From Chloroflexota bacterium (GTDB taxonomy: Bacteria; Chloroflexota; Anaerolineae; UBA4142; SHND01), in contig JAKOPZ010000308.1 of NCBI GenBank assembly GCA_029778615.1, forward strand, positions 1 to 56,828: a stretch of DNA of 56,828 nt, read 5' to 3'. This document shows, piece after piece, positions 38,097 through 47,815 of the stretch. The translations under genes and the position numbers were made by a program. Within the stretch, counting starts at the first letter, position 1, and each line of letters begins with the position of its first letter. Below the pieces are notes generated by a model. The model was given only the letters and a program-made list of their open reading frames with translations. It was not told the origin of the DNA and ran no database searches.

Positions 38097-39032
38097 TTAT
38101 GGATTTCCGCCCAGCAATTTTGCAATATCGTCCGCGCGCGGCAGGGAGGGAATGACGCCGAGTTTGGTGCACGCGAGCGCGCCGGCGGCAACCGCGTGAC
38201 GCACGGCAGGTTCCAGCGGCATTCCACTGGCGAGATACGTTGCTAACGTTCCGTTGAACGCGTCACCCGCGCCGGTGGTGTCCACGACCTGTACATCAAA
38301 CGCGGGCACGTTAAGATAGCCATCGCGCGTGACAATCATTGCGCCGCGCGCGCCGCGCGTGAGAATGATGCGCTGGACGCCCATCTGGAGCAGCTCATCG
38401 CACAAGTCAATCACGTTCACGTTCGCGTCCGGCGCGCGTCCGAGCAAAATACGCAGCTCGGTTTCGTTCGGCGTCACAATGTCCGCGTTTTTCAAAATGT
38501 CCGGCGCCACGCGCTGCGCCGGCGCGGGATTCAAAATGCTGATGACGTTTGCATCACGTGCGAGTTTCAACGCATGTCCCGCCGTCGGCACGGGAATTTC
38601 CAACTGCGTGATGACGACGTGACCGGTTTGAATGTGTCCGCGCGCGCGTTCCACATCGGCGGGCGAAAACAAACTGTTCGCGCCGGGGTCGAGCACAATG
38701 AAATTATCACCGTGCGCGTCGAGGACGATAAAACCAACGCCCGTGTTACGTTCGGGCGATTCAATCAAAAACGTGGTGCCCACGCCTTCGTCCGCATACA
38801 ATTTTTTTCCGATGGCGCCGAAATTGTCTTGTCCCAAACGCGCGACAAATTCCACTTGCGCGCCGAGCCGCGCGGCTTGGACAGCTTGATTACTGCCTTT
38901 GCCGCCGGGACCCATATCAAAATCGCGTCCGAGCAGCGTTTCGCCTTTCACGGGAAAACGTTCGGCGCGCAGGGTGAGTCCGACGGCGAAACTGCCGACG
39001 ACGGTGACGGAGGGTTTGGGTGCGGACATCAT
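38097..39032 (-). CDS. rbsK: Ribokinase (PfkB family)
   Basis: 311 residues. GGKGSNQAVQAARLG is the ribokinase sugar-binding signature, NPAPA and TPNETE follow, and DTTGAGDAFNGTLA carries the catalytic Asp and anion hole. The usual NMD near the N-terminus is replaced by AVGL. It sits at the end of a minus-strand operon with a nucleoside hydrolase, so it probably phosphorylates released ribose. Its start overlaps the stop of the DUF6941 gene. Confidence 0.88.
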   Translation of the reverse strand: MMSAPKPSVTVVGSFAVGLTLRAERFPVKGETLLGRDFDMGPGGKGSNQAVQAARLGAQVEFVARLGQDNFGAIGKKLYADEGVGTTFLIESPERNTGVGFIVLDAHGDNFIVLDPGANSLFSPADVERARGHIQTGHVVITQLEIPVPTAGHALKLARDANVISILNPAPAQRVAPDILKNADIVTPNETELRILLGRAPDANVNVIDLCDELLQMGVQRIILTRGARGAMIVTRDGYLNVPAFDVQVVDTTGAGDAFNGTLATYLASGMPLEPAVRHAVAAGALACTKLGVIPSLPRADDIAKLLGGNP

Positions 39033-39436
39033 GGGGCGGGGGCGCGGACTTGGAGAATATCCACCGGCACGTACGCGGGAATGATTTCTCCATCCACTTG
39101 AATCACAAATTCATAACTGCCGAAATTTGGAAAGGTGACATTTTGTAGGACCACGATTTGATTCACGACAATGGGGTCGGGCGTGGTAGGTTGCGCGAGT
39201 TGAAGCGTTCCTTCCATGGCGAGCAGTTCGTGCGCGTCCGCGTCCTGAAGCACAATGCGAATGGTTTTCTCTCCCGCTTCCAGCGGCTCAAACGCAAACT
39301 GCAACACGAGCTGCATCTGCGCGTGCGTCGCGGGCACATGCTCGGCATGAATTTGCGAAAAGATGCCGAGAATGTTGAGTTTGCCGTTGTCGGTAATGTT
39401 GGTGTAATCGGCGAGCGCGGCAATGCGGAGCTGCAT
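39029..39436 (-). CDS. DUF6941-type small protein
   Basis: 135 residues. The opening MQLRIAALADYTNITDNGKLNILGIFSQI is typical of this uncharacterised family. The rest is predicted beta-rich with a conserved GSYEFVIQVDGEII near the end. No signal peptide. It sits between nucleoside hydrolase and ribokinase, overlapping the latter, which suggests co-expression. Function unknown. Confidence 0.65.
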   Translation of the reverse strand: MQLRIAALADYTNITDNGKLNILGIFSQIHAEHVPATHAQMQLVLQFAFEPLEAGEKTIRIVLQDADAHELLAMEGTLQLAQPTTPDPIVVNQIVVLQNVTFPNFGSYEFVIQVDGEIIPAYVPVDILQVRAPAP

Positions 39437-39450
39437 ACGCGTTCAGAAAT

Positions 39451-40383
39451 TCAGACCAGCCACTTGCGCCACGATTCCAAAATGTATGCGTAAAATTTAT
39501 TCAAATCCACCGTGTCGAGCGCGCGAATTTTTCTGCCGCCCGCTTTCACCAAGGTGCGCCCCTGACTTTTTCCGGTGGTGATGATTTCGGTCTCGTATTC
39601 TTTCAACGTGAAATATTCGGGATGCCCGATGTATGCCGTCGTCAACACGTCCCAGAAAAAATAATCTTGATGCACGACCAGCGCGTAACATTGTCCTGCA
39701 AAATCGGAAAGCGGATATTTGTATTGGCGCGCGAGTTGTTTCATAAAGTCCGACGTGACGGGAACATGATTGGTAAGGTCAAGCGGGCAAATGATGATGG
39801 GAATTTTCGTTGCCCACACGCGCGCGGCAGCGAACGGGTCCCAGTACACATTCCATTCGGCGGTGCGGTCCTGTCCACCTTCCATAATCGGGTCAACGTT
39901 GCCCATTACATTGAGCGCGCCGCCCATCCAAACGAGCTCTTTAATTTTGGATTCAATATCGGGGGCGAGGTCGAGCGCGGCGGCAACGGTGGTGAGCGGA
40001 CCCGTTTCCAAAATCGTCACGGGTTCATTTTCCGCGCGCAAAACGTCGGCGATAAATTGCGGCGCGTCTTGTTTCGCGAGCGGCGTGCGAATTTCTTCGC
40101 GCTGATTCAAAATCGGTAGATGGTCTATCGTAAACGCGTCGCGGCGAAAAATGCGCGGAAACGGATTCACACCGCGCACGTTACTGCGCGCGACCGTGAC
40201 CCCTTGAACGCCCATCAAGTCCAAAATTTTTCGCGTGGCGCTGACCGCCGGTTCGATATAACAATCGGCGGGCGTAACGGCAATACCCAACACGCGGACA
40301 TGCTGCATTGTGAATAAAAGGACGGTGGACAGATAGTCGTCTACACCGCCATCGTGCACCATCAAGACAGGTTGTTTTGCCAT
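39451..40383 (-). CDS. Inosine/uridine-preferring nucleoside hydrolase family protein
   Basis: 310 residues from ATG 40383. The calcium/ribose site reads VHDGGVDDYLS, in which the first Asp of the usual DxDxxxDD is replaced by His-Asp spacing. Later conserved parts include TGPLTTVAAAL, WMGGALNVMGN and EWNVYWDPFAA. TSDFMKQLA and VWDVLT-type positions (FFWDVLTTAYIG) complete the fold. It would release the base and ribose, matching the downstream ribokinase. It has a near-consensus promoter at 40442-40470. Confidence 0.88.
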   Translation of the reverse strand: MAKQPVLMVHDGGVDDYLSTVLLFTMQHVRVLGIAVTPADCYIEPAVSATRKILDLMGVQGVTVARSNVRGVNPFPRIFRRDAFTIDHLPILNQREEIRTPLAKQDAPQFIADVLRAENEPVTILETGPLTTVAAALDLAPDIESKIKELVWMGGALNVMGNVDPIMEGGQDRTAEWNVYWDPFAAARVWATKIPIIICPLDLTNHVPVTSDFMKQLARQYKYPLSDFAGQCYALVVHQDYFFWDVLTTAYIGHPEYFTLKEYETEIITTGKSQGRTLVKAGGRKIRALDTVDLNKFYAYILESWRKWLV

Positions 40384-40441
40384 TGCGAAAATTTTCTCCG
40401 GGGCGGATAGAATGCGTGGGGTGGTGGGACCGCCGGGTTCG

Positions 40442-40470
40442 AGTATAACAAAGCCGAAAAATCGTGTCAA
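40442..40470 (-). promoter_or_regulatory. Promoter of the nucleoside salvage operon
   Basis: On the minus strand TTGACA (40470-40465), exactly 17 nt, TATACT (40447-40442). The best sigma-70-like promoter in the window. The leader is about 50 nt. Confidence 0.75.
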
Positions 40471-40495
40471 TGAATTCGCGCCTAAAAAAGCTCGG

Positions 40496-40524
40496 TTGCT
40501 CACGCGATGGCGATAGGGTAAAAT
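40496..40524 (+). promoter_or_regulatory. Promoter of the STAND regulator gene
   Basis: TTGCTC (40496-40501), 17 nt, TAAAAT (40519-40524), divergent from the nucleoside hydrolase promoter. GGAGG at 40581-40585 is 9 nt before ATG 40595. Confidence 0.6.
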
Positions 40525-40594
40525 ACGCACCACACGCGTTGAACATTTCCATTCAGCAACCGCCCAACAATTCAAGGGGGGGAGGAAAGAAATT

Positions 40595-42733
40595 ATGCGC
40601 GCACGTTTAGCCGACCGTCTTGCTTTGGCGCGGCGCAATCGTTTTGTCGGACGCAGCGGCGAAATCGAATTGTTTCAGTCCGCGCTGGGTAATCCCGAAC
40701 CTCCGTTTCAAATTTTATACATTTATGGTCCCGGCGGCATCGGCAAAACAACTCTGCTGCGCGAGTTTGCCGCGCGCGCGGTCGAGTCGCGCGTGCCCGC
40801 GTATTATGTGGACGGACGCAATTTGGAGCCAACGCCCGACGCGCTCTTGCGCGCCGTCGCGCTCGCGCTGGGCGCCGCGCCCGACGCGGACGTATTCCAA
40901 ATTTTTTCCAAGCTGACCCAACGGCATGTCTTGCTGTTGGATACGTACGAAACATGGAGCGCGCTGGACGCGTGGCTCCGCGACGAATTTTTGCCGCAGC
41001 TGCCCGAAAGCACGCTGGTAGTCATGGCGGGACGCGAACCGCTCGCGGCGGGCTGGCAGTCCGACCCCGGCTGGCAAACGCTGGTGCATTCGATTGCGCT
41101 CCGCAATCTTTCTCCGGACGAAGGACGCGAATTCCTTACACGGCGCGCGATTCCCAGCGCACAGCATCGGGACGTTTTGGATTTTACGCACGGCTATCCG
41201 CTCGCGTTATCGCTCGTCGCCGATTTGTTTGACCAACGTCACGATTTGAGTTTCCAACCCGAAACGGAACCGGACGTTATCAAAATTTTGCTCGAACGCT
41301 TTGTGCAAAAAGTGCCGGGTCCCGCGCACCGCGCCGCGTTTGAAGCGAGCGCGATGGTGCGGATGTTGAACGAGTCGCTGCTCGCGGCGATGTTGAAACT
41401 GCCCGACCCGCTGGCGGACTTGAAACCGGAAGAGCAAATGGGCGCGCAAACGGCGCACGAATTGTTTGAATGGCTGCGCGGGCTGTCGTTCATCGAAGCC
41501 GGGCGTGACGGACTTTTTCCTCACGATGTCGCGCGCGAAGCCGTGATTGCGGATGTGCGTTGGCGCAATCCCGATTGGTACAAGGAATTGCACGCGCGCG
41601 CGCGGCGCTACTATGTCGCGCGCTTGCCGATGGTTTCTCCCGCCGAGCAGCAGCGCGTGATTCACGATTTTGTTTTTTTGCATCGCGACAATCCAATCAT
41701 GCGCGCGATGTTTGATTTTCATTCCGACGTCGTAATCCATGCGGGGGCGATGCGCGCGGAGGACGAAACGGCGCTGCTCAAAATGATTGAACAACACGAA
41801 GGCAAGGAATCCGCGCAATGGGCGAAAAAATGGTTCGCGCGCCAACCCGATAAAGTGACCGTGTATCGCAATGAGCATCAAGAAGTTATCGGCATCTTTG
41901 CCGTCGTAGAAATGCAAAACGCGAGCCAAGCCGAGTTGAACGCTGACCCCGCGACGCGCGCGACGTGGAATTTTTTGACCAAGCACGCGCCGCTGCGTCC
42001 CGGCGAAGTGGCGGCGCACTATCGCTTTTGGATGGCGCGCGATACCTATCAAAATGTTTCGCCTGTGCAAACGCAAATTCTCTTGACGACGGTGCGGTAT
42101 CAATTGCTCACACCGAAACTGGCATATCATTTTCTGCCCTGCGCGGACCCGGACTTTTGGGCGCCCGCGTTGTTGTATGGCGATTTGACGCGGCTGCCCG
42201 AAGCGGATTACACGGTGGGCGGCAAAACTTACGGTGTGTTCGGGCACGATTGGCGCGTGCGTTCTCCGGCGGCGTGGTTGGATTTGCTCGCGCAGCGCGA
42301 AGTGGCGCCCGACGCGGAACAGGTTGTCCCGCCGCCCGAGACGCCGCTGATTGTTTTGAGTCAAGTGGAATTTGCGAGCGCGGTGCATGACGCGCTGCGC
42401 GATTTCGCGCGTCCGATGCAGCTGCGCGACAATCCGCTCAACTGTGCGCGCATGGTAGTCGAGCAAGTTGGTCCCGGCGCGTCGGCGGACGAACGGATGA
42501 AGACGCTGCAGGAATTGTTGAAACAAACCATCGCGTCGCCCCAAGTTTCACCGCGCGAAGCAAAACTGTATCGCGCCGTCGAGTACACCTACCTCAAACC
42601 TGCGATGACGCAGGAACAAGCTGCCGAAGCGATGGACTTGCCGTTCAGCACGTATCGGCGTCATTTGAAAGCGGGCTTGCTGCGCGTGACCGACGCGTTG
42701 TGGCAAAAAGAGATTGGCGCGGGGACGCGCTAA
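40595..42733 (+). CDS. STAND ATPase with GNAT-like middle and C-terminal sigma-4-like HTH
   Basis: 712 residues. The N-terminal ATPase has Walker A GPGGIGKTT (45-53) and HVLLLDTYETW as a Walker B-type strand, then helical STAND regions to about 380. The segment ~400-560 (VTVYRNEHQEVIGIFAVVE, GEVAAHYRFWMARDTYQ) resembles an acetyltransferase (GNAT) fold. The C-terminus MTQEQAAEAMDLPFSTYRRHLKAGLLRVTDAL is a sigma-70 region 4-like helix-turn-helix. It is probably a signal-responsive transcription regulator. The lipase gene follows 13 nt later, so both share a transcript, and it is a candidate activator for the two conserved promoters downstream (44783, 47816). That link is speculative. Confidence 0.8.
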   Translation: MRARLADRLALARRNRFVGRSGEIELFQSALGNPEPPFQILYIYGPGGIGKTTLLREFAARAVESRVPAYYVDGRNLEPTPDALLRAVALALGAAPDADVFQIFSKLTQRHVLLLDTYETWSALDAWLRDEFLPQLPESTLVVMAGREPLAAGWQSDPGWQTLVHSIALRNLSPDEGREFLTRRAIPSAQHRDVLDFTHGYPLALSLVADLFDQRHDLSFQPETEPDVIKILLERFVQKVPGPAHRAAFEASAMVRMLNESLLAAMLKLPDPLADLKPEEQMGAQTAHELFEWLRGLSFIEAGRDGLFPHDVAREAVIADVRWRNPDWYKELHARARRYYVARLPMVSPAEQQRVIHDFVFLHRDNPIMRAMFDFHSDVVIHAGAMRAEDETALLKMIEQHEGKESAQWAKKWFARQPDKVTVYRNEHQEVIGIFAVVEMQNASQAELNADPATRATWNFLTKHAPLRPGEVAAHYRFWMARDTYQNVSPVQTQILLTTVRYQLLTPKLAYHFLPCADPDFWAPALLYGDLTRLPEADYTVGGKTYGVFGHDWRVRSPAAWLDLLAQREVAPDAEQVVPPPETPLIVLSQVEFASAVHDALRDFARPMQLRDNPLNCARMVVEQVGPGASADERMKTLQELLKQTIASPQVSPREAKLYRAVEYTYLKPAMTQEQAAEAMDLPFSTYRRHLKAGLLRVTDALWQKEIGAGTR

Positions 42734-42746
42734 CCGGAGGATTTTG

Positions 42747-44753
42747 ATGAAACGTTTGTTTTCGATTCACCTTTTGATTTTGCTCGTCGCGCTTGCGGCG
42801 CTTTCGTTCAGTACTGCGCGCTCTGCGCGCGCGGATACGCCAAACGCTGCAAGCATTCCCGTCGTGTTTGTTCCCGGCATCGGCGGCACGCGGCTCGCAG
42901 ACGCAGAGAATGTGGAATATTGGACGGCGGCGGGCTATACGGGACATGATTTGTTGACACTGTATCCGAGCCAATTGCATCCGACGTTATATCCGACGAA
43001 CGCGATTACCCAAGCGACATTTTTGGGGATTCATATTCCGAGCGAAGATTGGCAAACGTACGGACCCGTGTTTGCTTTTTTCGCCTCGCAAGGTTTTGTC
43101 CAATACAACACGTATCAGAATCCGAGTTACCAAACGAGCGCGGGCTGTGATTTAACCCAAGCGCCGAATCATCCGAACCTATTTGTGTTTGCGTACGATT
43201 GGCGCATCAGCAACGCGCAGAATGCCACATTGCTTGCCGATTACATCGCGTGTGTGCAAAAATTTTATCCAAACACCAACGTCAATATTGTCGCGCACAG
43301 CATGGGCGGACTCGTCGCGCGGCGATACATTATTGACCATCTCGGCACGCACCATGTCAACGCGTTCATCTCGGTCGGTTCGCCGTTTCTCGGCGCGAGC
43401 AAAGTGGTGTGGGTGGAAGAAACAGGGGAATATGTTTTCTTTGTGTGGGCTTCGACACTGTTGAATGTGGTTGGTTCGTTCAACGGCGCGAGCGAATTGC
43501 TGAATTCGCAAGCGTGGTACGACATTGGCGGGCTGCCTGCGCTGGTGGAAAACGGACAGGACTTGAACGGCAACGGCAAAACGAACGAACAATTTTCATA
43601 TCCCATGTTGGTCAGTTACATGGACACGGCAAAAGGCAAAGAAGGATTTTTGCCGGGCACGCAGAACCAAACGTTTCATTCGTACAGCAACGGGGGCAAC
43701 AATCAGGACGATTGGCGCAACGACACAACGGGTGTGAAATATTTTCATATCGTCGGCGAAGGACTTGTGCCCGATACCATCAATCAAGTTGTCGCCGCGT
43801 CATTATGGAATTGCCTCAAGAATTATTCCATCTGTGACCTTTCGACATGGATGTATCCGAAATACACACAGGGCGACCAAACCGTGCCGCTGCTTTCCTC
43901 GTCGCGCATCGGCAACCTCAATTTGAACGCGCCCAACGCGACGGTGTACGAATGTCAAGCGTTCGGCGCAAACAATCAAAACGTGGACCATACGGGCATG
44001 TTGAGCAATCCCGTTGTGCAAAATTTGTTGGTCGGCTATCTCGCGCAGGCGAACGGTGGAGCAGTCGTTGACCCACCGCCTTCGCTCGCGTGCGGGCAGG
44101 GACAAAATTCGCTCGCCGCGCCGCAAGGGAGTGAGGACAAATATCATCAAGTGGTTATTCATGGCGCCAAAGAGATAGAGATTACGGATGGCACCGCCGA
44201 CCAATTTCCCGATACAGTCTCGCGCTTTGACGGGGGTAGAGACGGTTCCGCGTTTGTGTTTGGCACAGGCAAAGCGTACACGCTGACGTTTCGCGCGACG
44301 AACACCCCGCTCTATTTGGAGTGGACGTACCGCGACGCGCAGGGCGTCACGCGCGCGGTGCGGTATCGCGATGTGGCACTGCCGCCGAACGCGTTGGCGC
44401 GCATCAACTTGAGCGATGGGCTTGTTTCACCGCTCGCGTATGATTCCGACAACGACGACACGGTTGATACGAGCGTGGCGGCGAGCGCGAATTTAAAGGG
44501 CGCCGATGCGCGCGATACGCGTCCGCCAAAAATTAAGGTTTTGAGCAAGACAGTCGGCGCGAAAAAACACATCACGCTTTCCGTCAAAGAAAGAGGTTCG
44601 GGCTTGGCGGTGCTCGTCTATTCGCTCGACGGAAAACATTTTCAACCTTACACTGCGCCGTTCAGTGTGGACGCGTCGGTCAAGACGATTTATGCCATTG
44701 CCGATGACAATGCGGGCAATCGCTCGCGCGCGGTGAAATTTCGGGTGAAATGA
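42747..44753 (+). CDS. Secreted LCAT-like lipase/acyltransferase
   Basis: 668 residues behind CGGAGG. The signal peptide ends near ARSARA (29). PVVFVPGIGGTRL opens an alpha/beta hydrolase of the lecithin:cholesterol acyltransferase type. Ser185 sits in the elbow AHSMGG, YTQGDQTVPLL gives the acid region (GD.TVP), and VDHTGM the His. The C-terminal ~230 residues form two beta domains, the last ending NAGNRSRAVKFRVK. Predicted outside the cell; likely acts on lipid esters. Co-transcribed with the regulator. Confidence 0.85.
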   Translation: MKRLFSIHLLILLVALAALSFSTARSARADTPNAASIPVVFVPGIGGTRLADAENVEYWTAAGYTGHDLLTLYPSQLHPTLYPTNAITQATFLGIHIPSEDWQTYGPVFAFFASQGFVQYNTYQNPSYQTSAGCDLTQAPNHPNLFVFAYDWRISNAQNATLLADYIACVQKFYPNTNVNIVAHSMGGLVARRYIIDHLGTHHVNAFISVGSPFLGASKVVWVEETGEYVFFVWASTLLNVVGSFNGASELLNSQAWYDIGGLPALVENGQDLNGNGKTNEQFSYPMLVSYMDTAKGKEGFLPGTQNQTFHSYSNGGNNQDDWRNDTTGVKYFHIVGEGLVPDTINQVVAASLWNCLKNYSICDLSTWMYPKYTQGDQTVPLLSSSRIGNLNLNAPNATVYECQAFGANNQNVDHTGMLSNPVVQNLLVGYLAQANGGAVVDPPPSLACGQGQNSLAAPQGSEDKYHQVVIHGAKEIEITDGTADQFPDTVSRFDGGRDGSAFVFGTGKAYTLTFRATNTPLYLEWTYRDAQGVTRAVRYRDVALPPNALARINLSDGLVSPLAYDSDNDDTVDTSVAASANLKGADARDTRPPKIKVLSKTVGAKKHITLSVKERGSGLAVLVYSLDGKHFQPYTAPFSVDASVKTIYAIADDNAGNRSRAVKFRVK

Positions 44754-44782
44754 AGTGCTACATTATTTCGGTGCGCGAAAAA

Positions 44783-44841
44783 AAGTGAACAAAAAGTGAG
44801 CAGTCAATAGTCTGGAGCGCGCTCCTCTTTTGTCGAATAAT
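44783..44841 (+). promoter_or_regulatory. Conserved activator-type promoter, copy 1
   Basis: AAGTGAACAA and AAAGTGAGCA (44783-44802) are direct repeats at 11-bp spacing. After 5 nt comes TAGTCTGGAGC (44808-44818), then -10-like AATAAT (44836-44841). Copy 2 at 47816-47874 has the same elements at the same distances. The -35 region is poor (TGGAGC), as expected for an activator-dependent promoter of the OmpR/SARP-site type. Confidence 0.65.
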
Positions 44842-44872
44842 GGGACTGTCCAAAGCGGACAGTCCCTTTTTA
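44842..44872 (+). terminator. Rho-independent terminator after the lipase gene
   Basis: GGGACTGTCC (44842-44851), AAAGC, GGACAGTCCC (44857-44866), then TTTTTATT. It starts one base after the -10 box of the next gene's promoter, so only read-through transcripts from upstream contain the whole hairpin. Confidence 0.85.
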
Positions 44873-44894
44873 TTGGCTCAGGAGGTCAGACAAA

Positions 44895-47759
44895 ATGTTT
44901 TCACGTGCCAAACCTTTCGCACAGATTTTCGCCGCGCTGTTGATTGCATTCGGCATTTTCATTGGCGCAGTCACCACCTCGCGCGCGGACGGCGATTATC
45001 ATTGGCTGGACACCTTTAGCATTTATTCAAACAGCCCGGGCAGTGCGGTAGACGCGTTTGCGTTTTCGCCGAGCGGCAAGCTGTACATTGGCGGTTCATT
45101 CATTGATGCGGGCGGCGTCATCGTGAACGGGACGGCAATGTGGGACGGGTCAGAGTGGCACGCGTTGGGCGGCGGTTTTGGCGTCAACTATGGAGTGAAT
45201 CCGGGCGTGTCAAAAATCATTGCCGTCTCGGATACCGAAGTGTACTATGCGGGCTTTTTTGCCACGCTGACCAATGCGCCCGAAAACAATTGCGCGGAGG
45301 AAACGGTTTATCTTTACAACATTGCGTTGTGGGACGGCACATGCTGGCATGGCTTGGGACCCGACGCGAATCATTTGGGCGTGCGCGTGCCGACCTATTC
45401 CGACGTTGGCGACATGGAATTTTTTGATGGCAAATTGTTTGTCACGGGACTCTTTGAATTTGCAGGCGATGTCCAAGCGCACGGCATTGCTGTATGGAAC
45501 GGTTCGACGTGGCAAGCGCTCGACGGCGAACCCAATTACGGAATGTCGGGCAATGGGTATGGCACCGCGCTCGCGACGGACGGGACAACATTGTACATTG
45601 GCGGAAGTTTTGACGCGATTGGCGGCGTTCCGGCAGCGAATGTTGCTGCGTATCACGATGGCGCGTTCTTTGCGGTGGGAAGCGGTTTGCCCGGATTAAA
45701 TGTAATCGCCTTGTTGTACGCGAACAATGTGTTGTACGCGGGCGGCAACGCACGAGACAGCGTGAGTCCATCGCTCTGGGAATATACAACCGAGAATGAT
45801 TGGAACGTTTTGGGCGGCGGCGTTGCGGCGGGCGGCGGAAGCGGTCAAGTGAGTGCGTTAGCGTACCAAAACAATCAATTGTATGTGGCGGGATATTTTG
45901 GCAGCGCGGGACAAATCACTGCGCTCAATCTCGCGATTTGGGATACGCAAGCGCAGAGCTGGTCAGAATTTGGAAATCCCATCGGCTATCCGAGTGGCGG
46001 CGTAAGCGACATTCTCTTTCACAATTCGATGGTCTATCTCGCGGGCGGCTTTACACAGGTTGGCGGCAAGCAATCTCTGCATCTCGCCATCTATGACCCG
46101 AACGCGACTCCGCCCCCACCCGAAACGAATTTGAATCTCGCGCTTGACCTCTCGGACAATCCCGTCAATTCAGGTGACGCGTTGAGTTTTTGCGTGAGCG
46201 TGGACAATTACGGTCCCGACGCGGTAACGGGCGTCACCCTAACGAGCAGTGTGCCGAACGGCGCGACCTTTGATGCGATTTCTTTCGATGGCTGTTATGG
46301 CGGTGGTGGGGGCTCGACGTTCAACGCGAAACGCGTAAATGGTTTGGCATTTCCAATGCTCTCGCCAGATTGTCAAACGCCGAACGTTGGCGAAGCAGGC
46401 GCGATTCAATGCGCGCTGGACGATATGCAAGCCTACGATTCCGTACAAATTCGCGTGGACGTGACCATCAGCGCCGCGCCGGGTTCGCAAATTCAATTCG
46501 ACGCATCCGTTTCGGGCAACGAGCCGGATACAAATGAAAACAACAACGCGGACACGGAAACGCTCAACGTGCGTCCGAATGTGATTTACACTTCGCCGAA
46601 TGCGGACTGCGGCGCAAACTCGCCGTGTGTGGACAATTTGAATGATGCGGTGAGCAATGTTGCGGATGGCGGAACAGTCAATGTCTTGGCGGGAACGTAC
46701 AACGAATCGCTCTACTATAGCAAAGATGTGACAGTGAATCTGAGCGGCGATGTGAATATTCGCTATGACCTTTACATTGGCGCGGGAACGTTCCATTCAA
46801 CAAGTGGTGTATTGTCCGTTGGCGGCTCTTTTACGTTGGACAACGCGACGTTCAACCATAACAGCGGCACCGTGCGTTTCAATGGCAGTTATACGCAGTA
46901 CGTGGGTGGAGCTTTTACGTTCAATCATTTCGCCGTCTCGAACGGCGCGACGGTGCGGCTGCAAAATGTGATGAACATTGTGGGCATGTTGAATAATCAA
47001 GGGACATTGTTCTATCCCAATGACTCGCGCGATGTTTCTGCAAACACGCCGACTGTTTTTGTGGACGGCTTTAATCAACCGGCAGTCCAAATGGATGCGA
47101 GCGGTGATTTGGGAACTACAACCGTTGCCGTGATGCCCGGACAAACACCGGATTGTTATGGCACTCCCCTTCCCGCGAACGTGACGCCGTTGTTGCGCCA
47201 ATTTGAAATCACGCCATCCAATGAGGGAATCGCCACGACGGTGCGTTTCTATTACGACAATTCAGAATTGAATAACGTGGACGAACAAACCATTGGCATT
47301 TATCACTGTGGATACAATGCGGAAACGGGGCAGTATGAATGGACGCTCCTGACGAACAGTACACCGCACGGCGCGGAAAATTATGCAGAGGTGAGCGGCG
47401 TTGACGATTTTTCACCGTTCGCGCTCGGCGGTGAGCAAGCGGCGCCCACATCCGTAACGCTCGTTTCGGTGAATGCGCGCGTAGACAAAAAAGGTGGTGT
47501 GCGGATGAAATGGGAAACGGGCAGTGAGCTGGATGTGATGGGCTTTAATGTGTATCGCAGCGTTCAACGCAACGGTGAATACAAACCGGTGAACAAGAAA
47601 TTGAAAAACGCCAAGACGCCGGGCGAAATGACAGGAAACAAATATGCCCTGCGCGACAAACAAGCCGCTGCGGGCAAAACATATTTTTATAAAATTCAAG
47701 TGGTCAAGGCGAACGGGAAATTTGAATGGAGTGAGCCGATAAAAATCCGCGTGCCATAA
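44895..47759 (+). CDS. Large secreted repeat protein (propeller-like, DUF11-like, beta-helix-like, FN3-like)
   Basis: 954 residues behind AGGAGG. Signal peptide (1-31). Residues 35-405 contain about six 'LYIGGSFxxxGGxxxxxxAxWDGxxWxxLGGG' repeats, a propeller-like array. 415-560 is a DUF11-type domain (NPVNSGDALSFCVSVDNYGPDAVTGV). 570-720 resembles a parallel beta-helix with short strand repeats, and 860-954 an FN3-like end (MKWETGSELDVMGFNVYR). Such proteins are usually cell-surface or secreted structural/adhesive proteins; no enzyme motif seen. Own promoter with the conserved 36-bp block. Confidence 0.8.
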   Translation: MFSRAKPFAQIFAALLIAFGIFIGAVTTSRADGDYHWLDTFSIYSNSPGSAVDAFAFSPSGKLYIGGSFIDAGGVIVNGTAMWDGSEWHALGGGFGVNYGVNPGVSKIIAVSDTEVYYAGFFATLTNAPENNCAEETVYLYNIALWDGTCWHGLGPDANHLGVRVPTYSDVGDMEFFDGKLFVTGLFEFAGDVQAHGIAVWNGSTWQALDGEPNYGMSGNGYGTALATDGTTLYIGGSFDAIGGVPAANVAAYHDGAFFAVGSGLPGLNVIALLYANNVLYAGGNARDSVSPSLWEYTTENDWNVLGGGVAAGGGSGQVSALAYQNNQLYVAGYFGSAGQITALNLAIWDTQAQSWSEFGNPIGYPSGGVSDILFHNSMVYLAGGFTQVGGKQSLHLAIYDPNATPPPPETNLNLALDLSDNPVNSGDALSFCVSVDNYGPDAVTGVTLTSSVPNGATFDAISFDGCYGGGGGSTFNAKRVNGLAFPMLSPDCQTPNVGEAGAIQCALDDMQAYDSVQIRVDVTISAAPGSQIQFDASVSGNEPDTNENNNADTETLNVRPNVIYTSPNADCGANSPCVDNLNDAVSNVADGGTVNVLAGTYNESLYYSKDVTVNLSGDVNIRYDLYIGAGTFHSTSGVLSVGGSFTLDNATFNHNSGTVRFNGSYTQYVGGAFTFNHFAVSNGATVRLQNVMNIVGMLNNQGTLFYPNDSRDVSANTPTVFVDGFNQPAVQMDASGDLGTTTVAVMPGQTPDCYGTPLPANVTPLLRQFEITPSNEGIATTVRFYYDNSELNNVDEQTIGIYHCGYNAETGQYEWTLLTNSTPHGAENYAEVSGVDDFSPFALGGEQAAPTSVTLVSVNARVDKKGGVRMKWETGSELDVMGFNVYRSVQRNGEYKPVNKKLKNAKTPGEMTGNKYALRDKQAAAGKTYFYKIQVVKANGKFEWSEPIKIRVP

Positions 47760-47794
47760 CACGACGGGTGACTGTTTCCGAGTCACCCGTCGTG
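47760..47794 (+). terminator. 14-bp perfect hairpin directly after the secreted protein stop
   Basis: CACGACGGGTGACT (47760-47773), 7-nt loop, AGTCACCCGTCGTG (47781-47794). There is no T run, so it may end transcription weakly or protect the mRNA 3' end. Confidence 0.6.
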
Positions 47795-47815
47795 CATTCG
47801 CAATGTGCGGCGTCC

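Noticed and set aside
41207-42544. 445-codon minus-strand frame
   Set aside because: Antisense shadow of the STAND regulator; His/Arg-rich and without family motifs.
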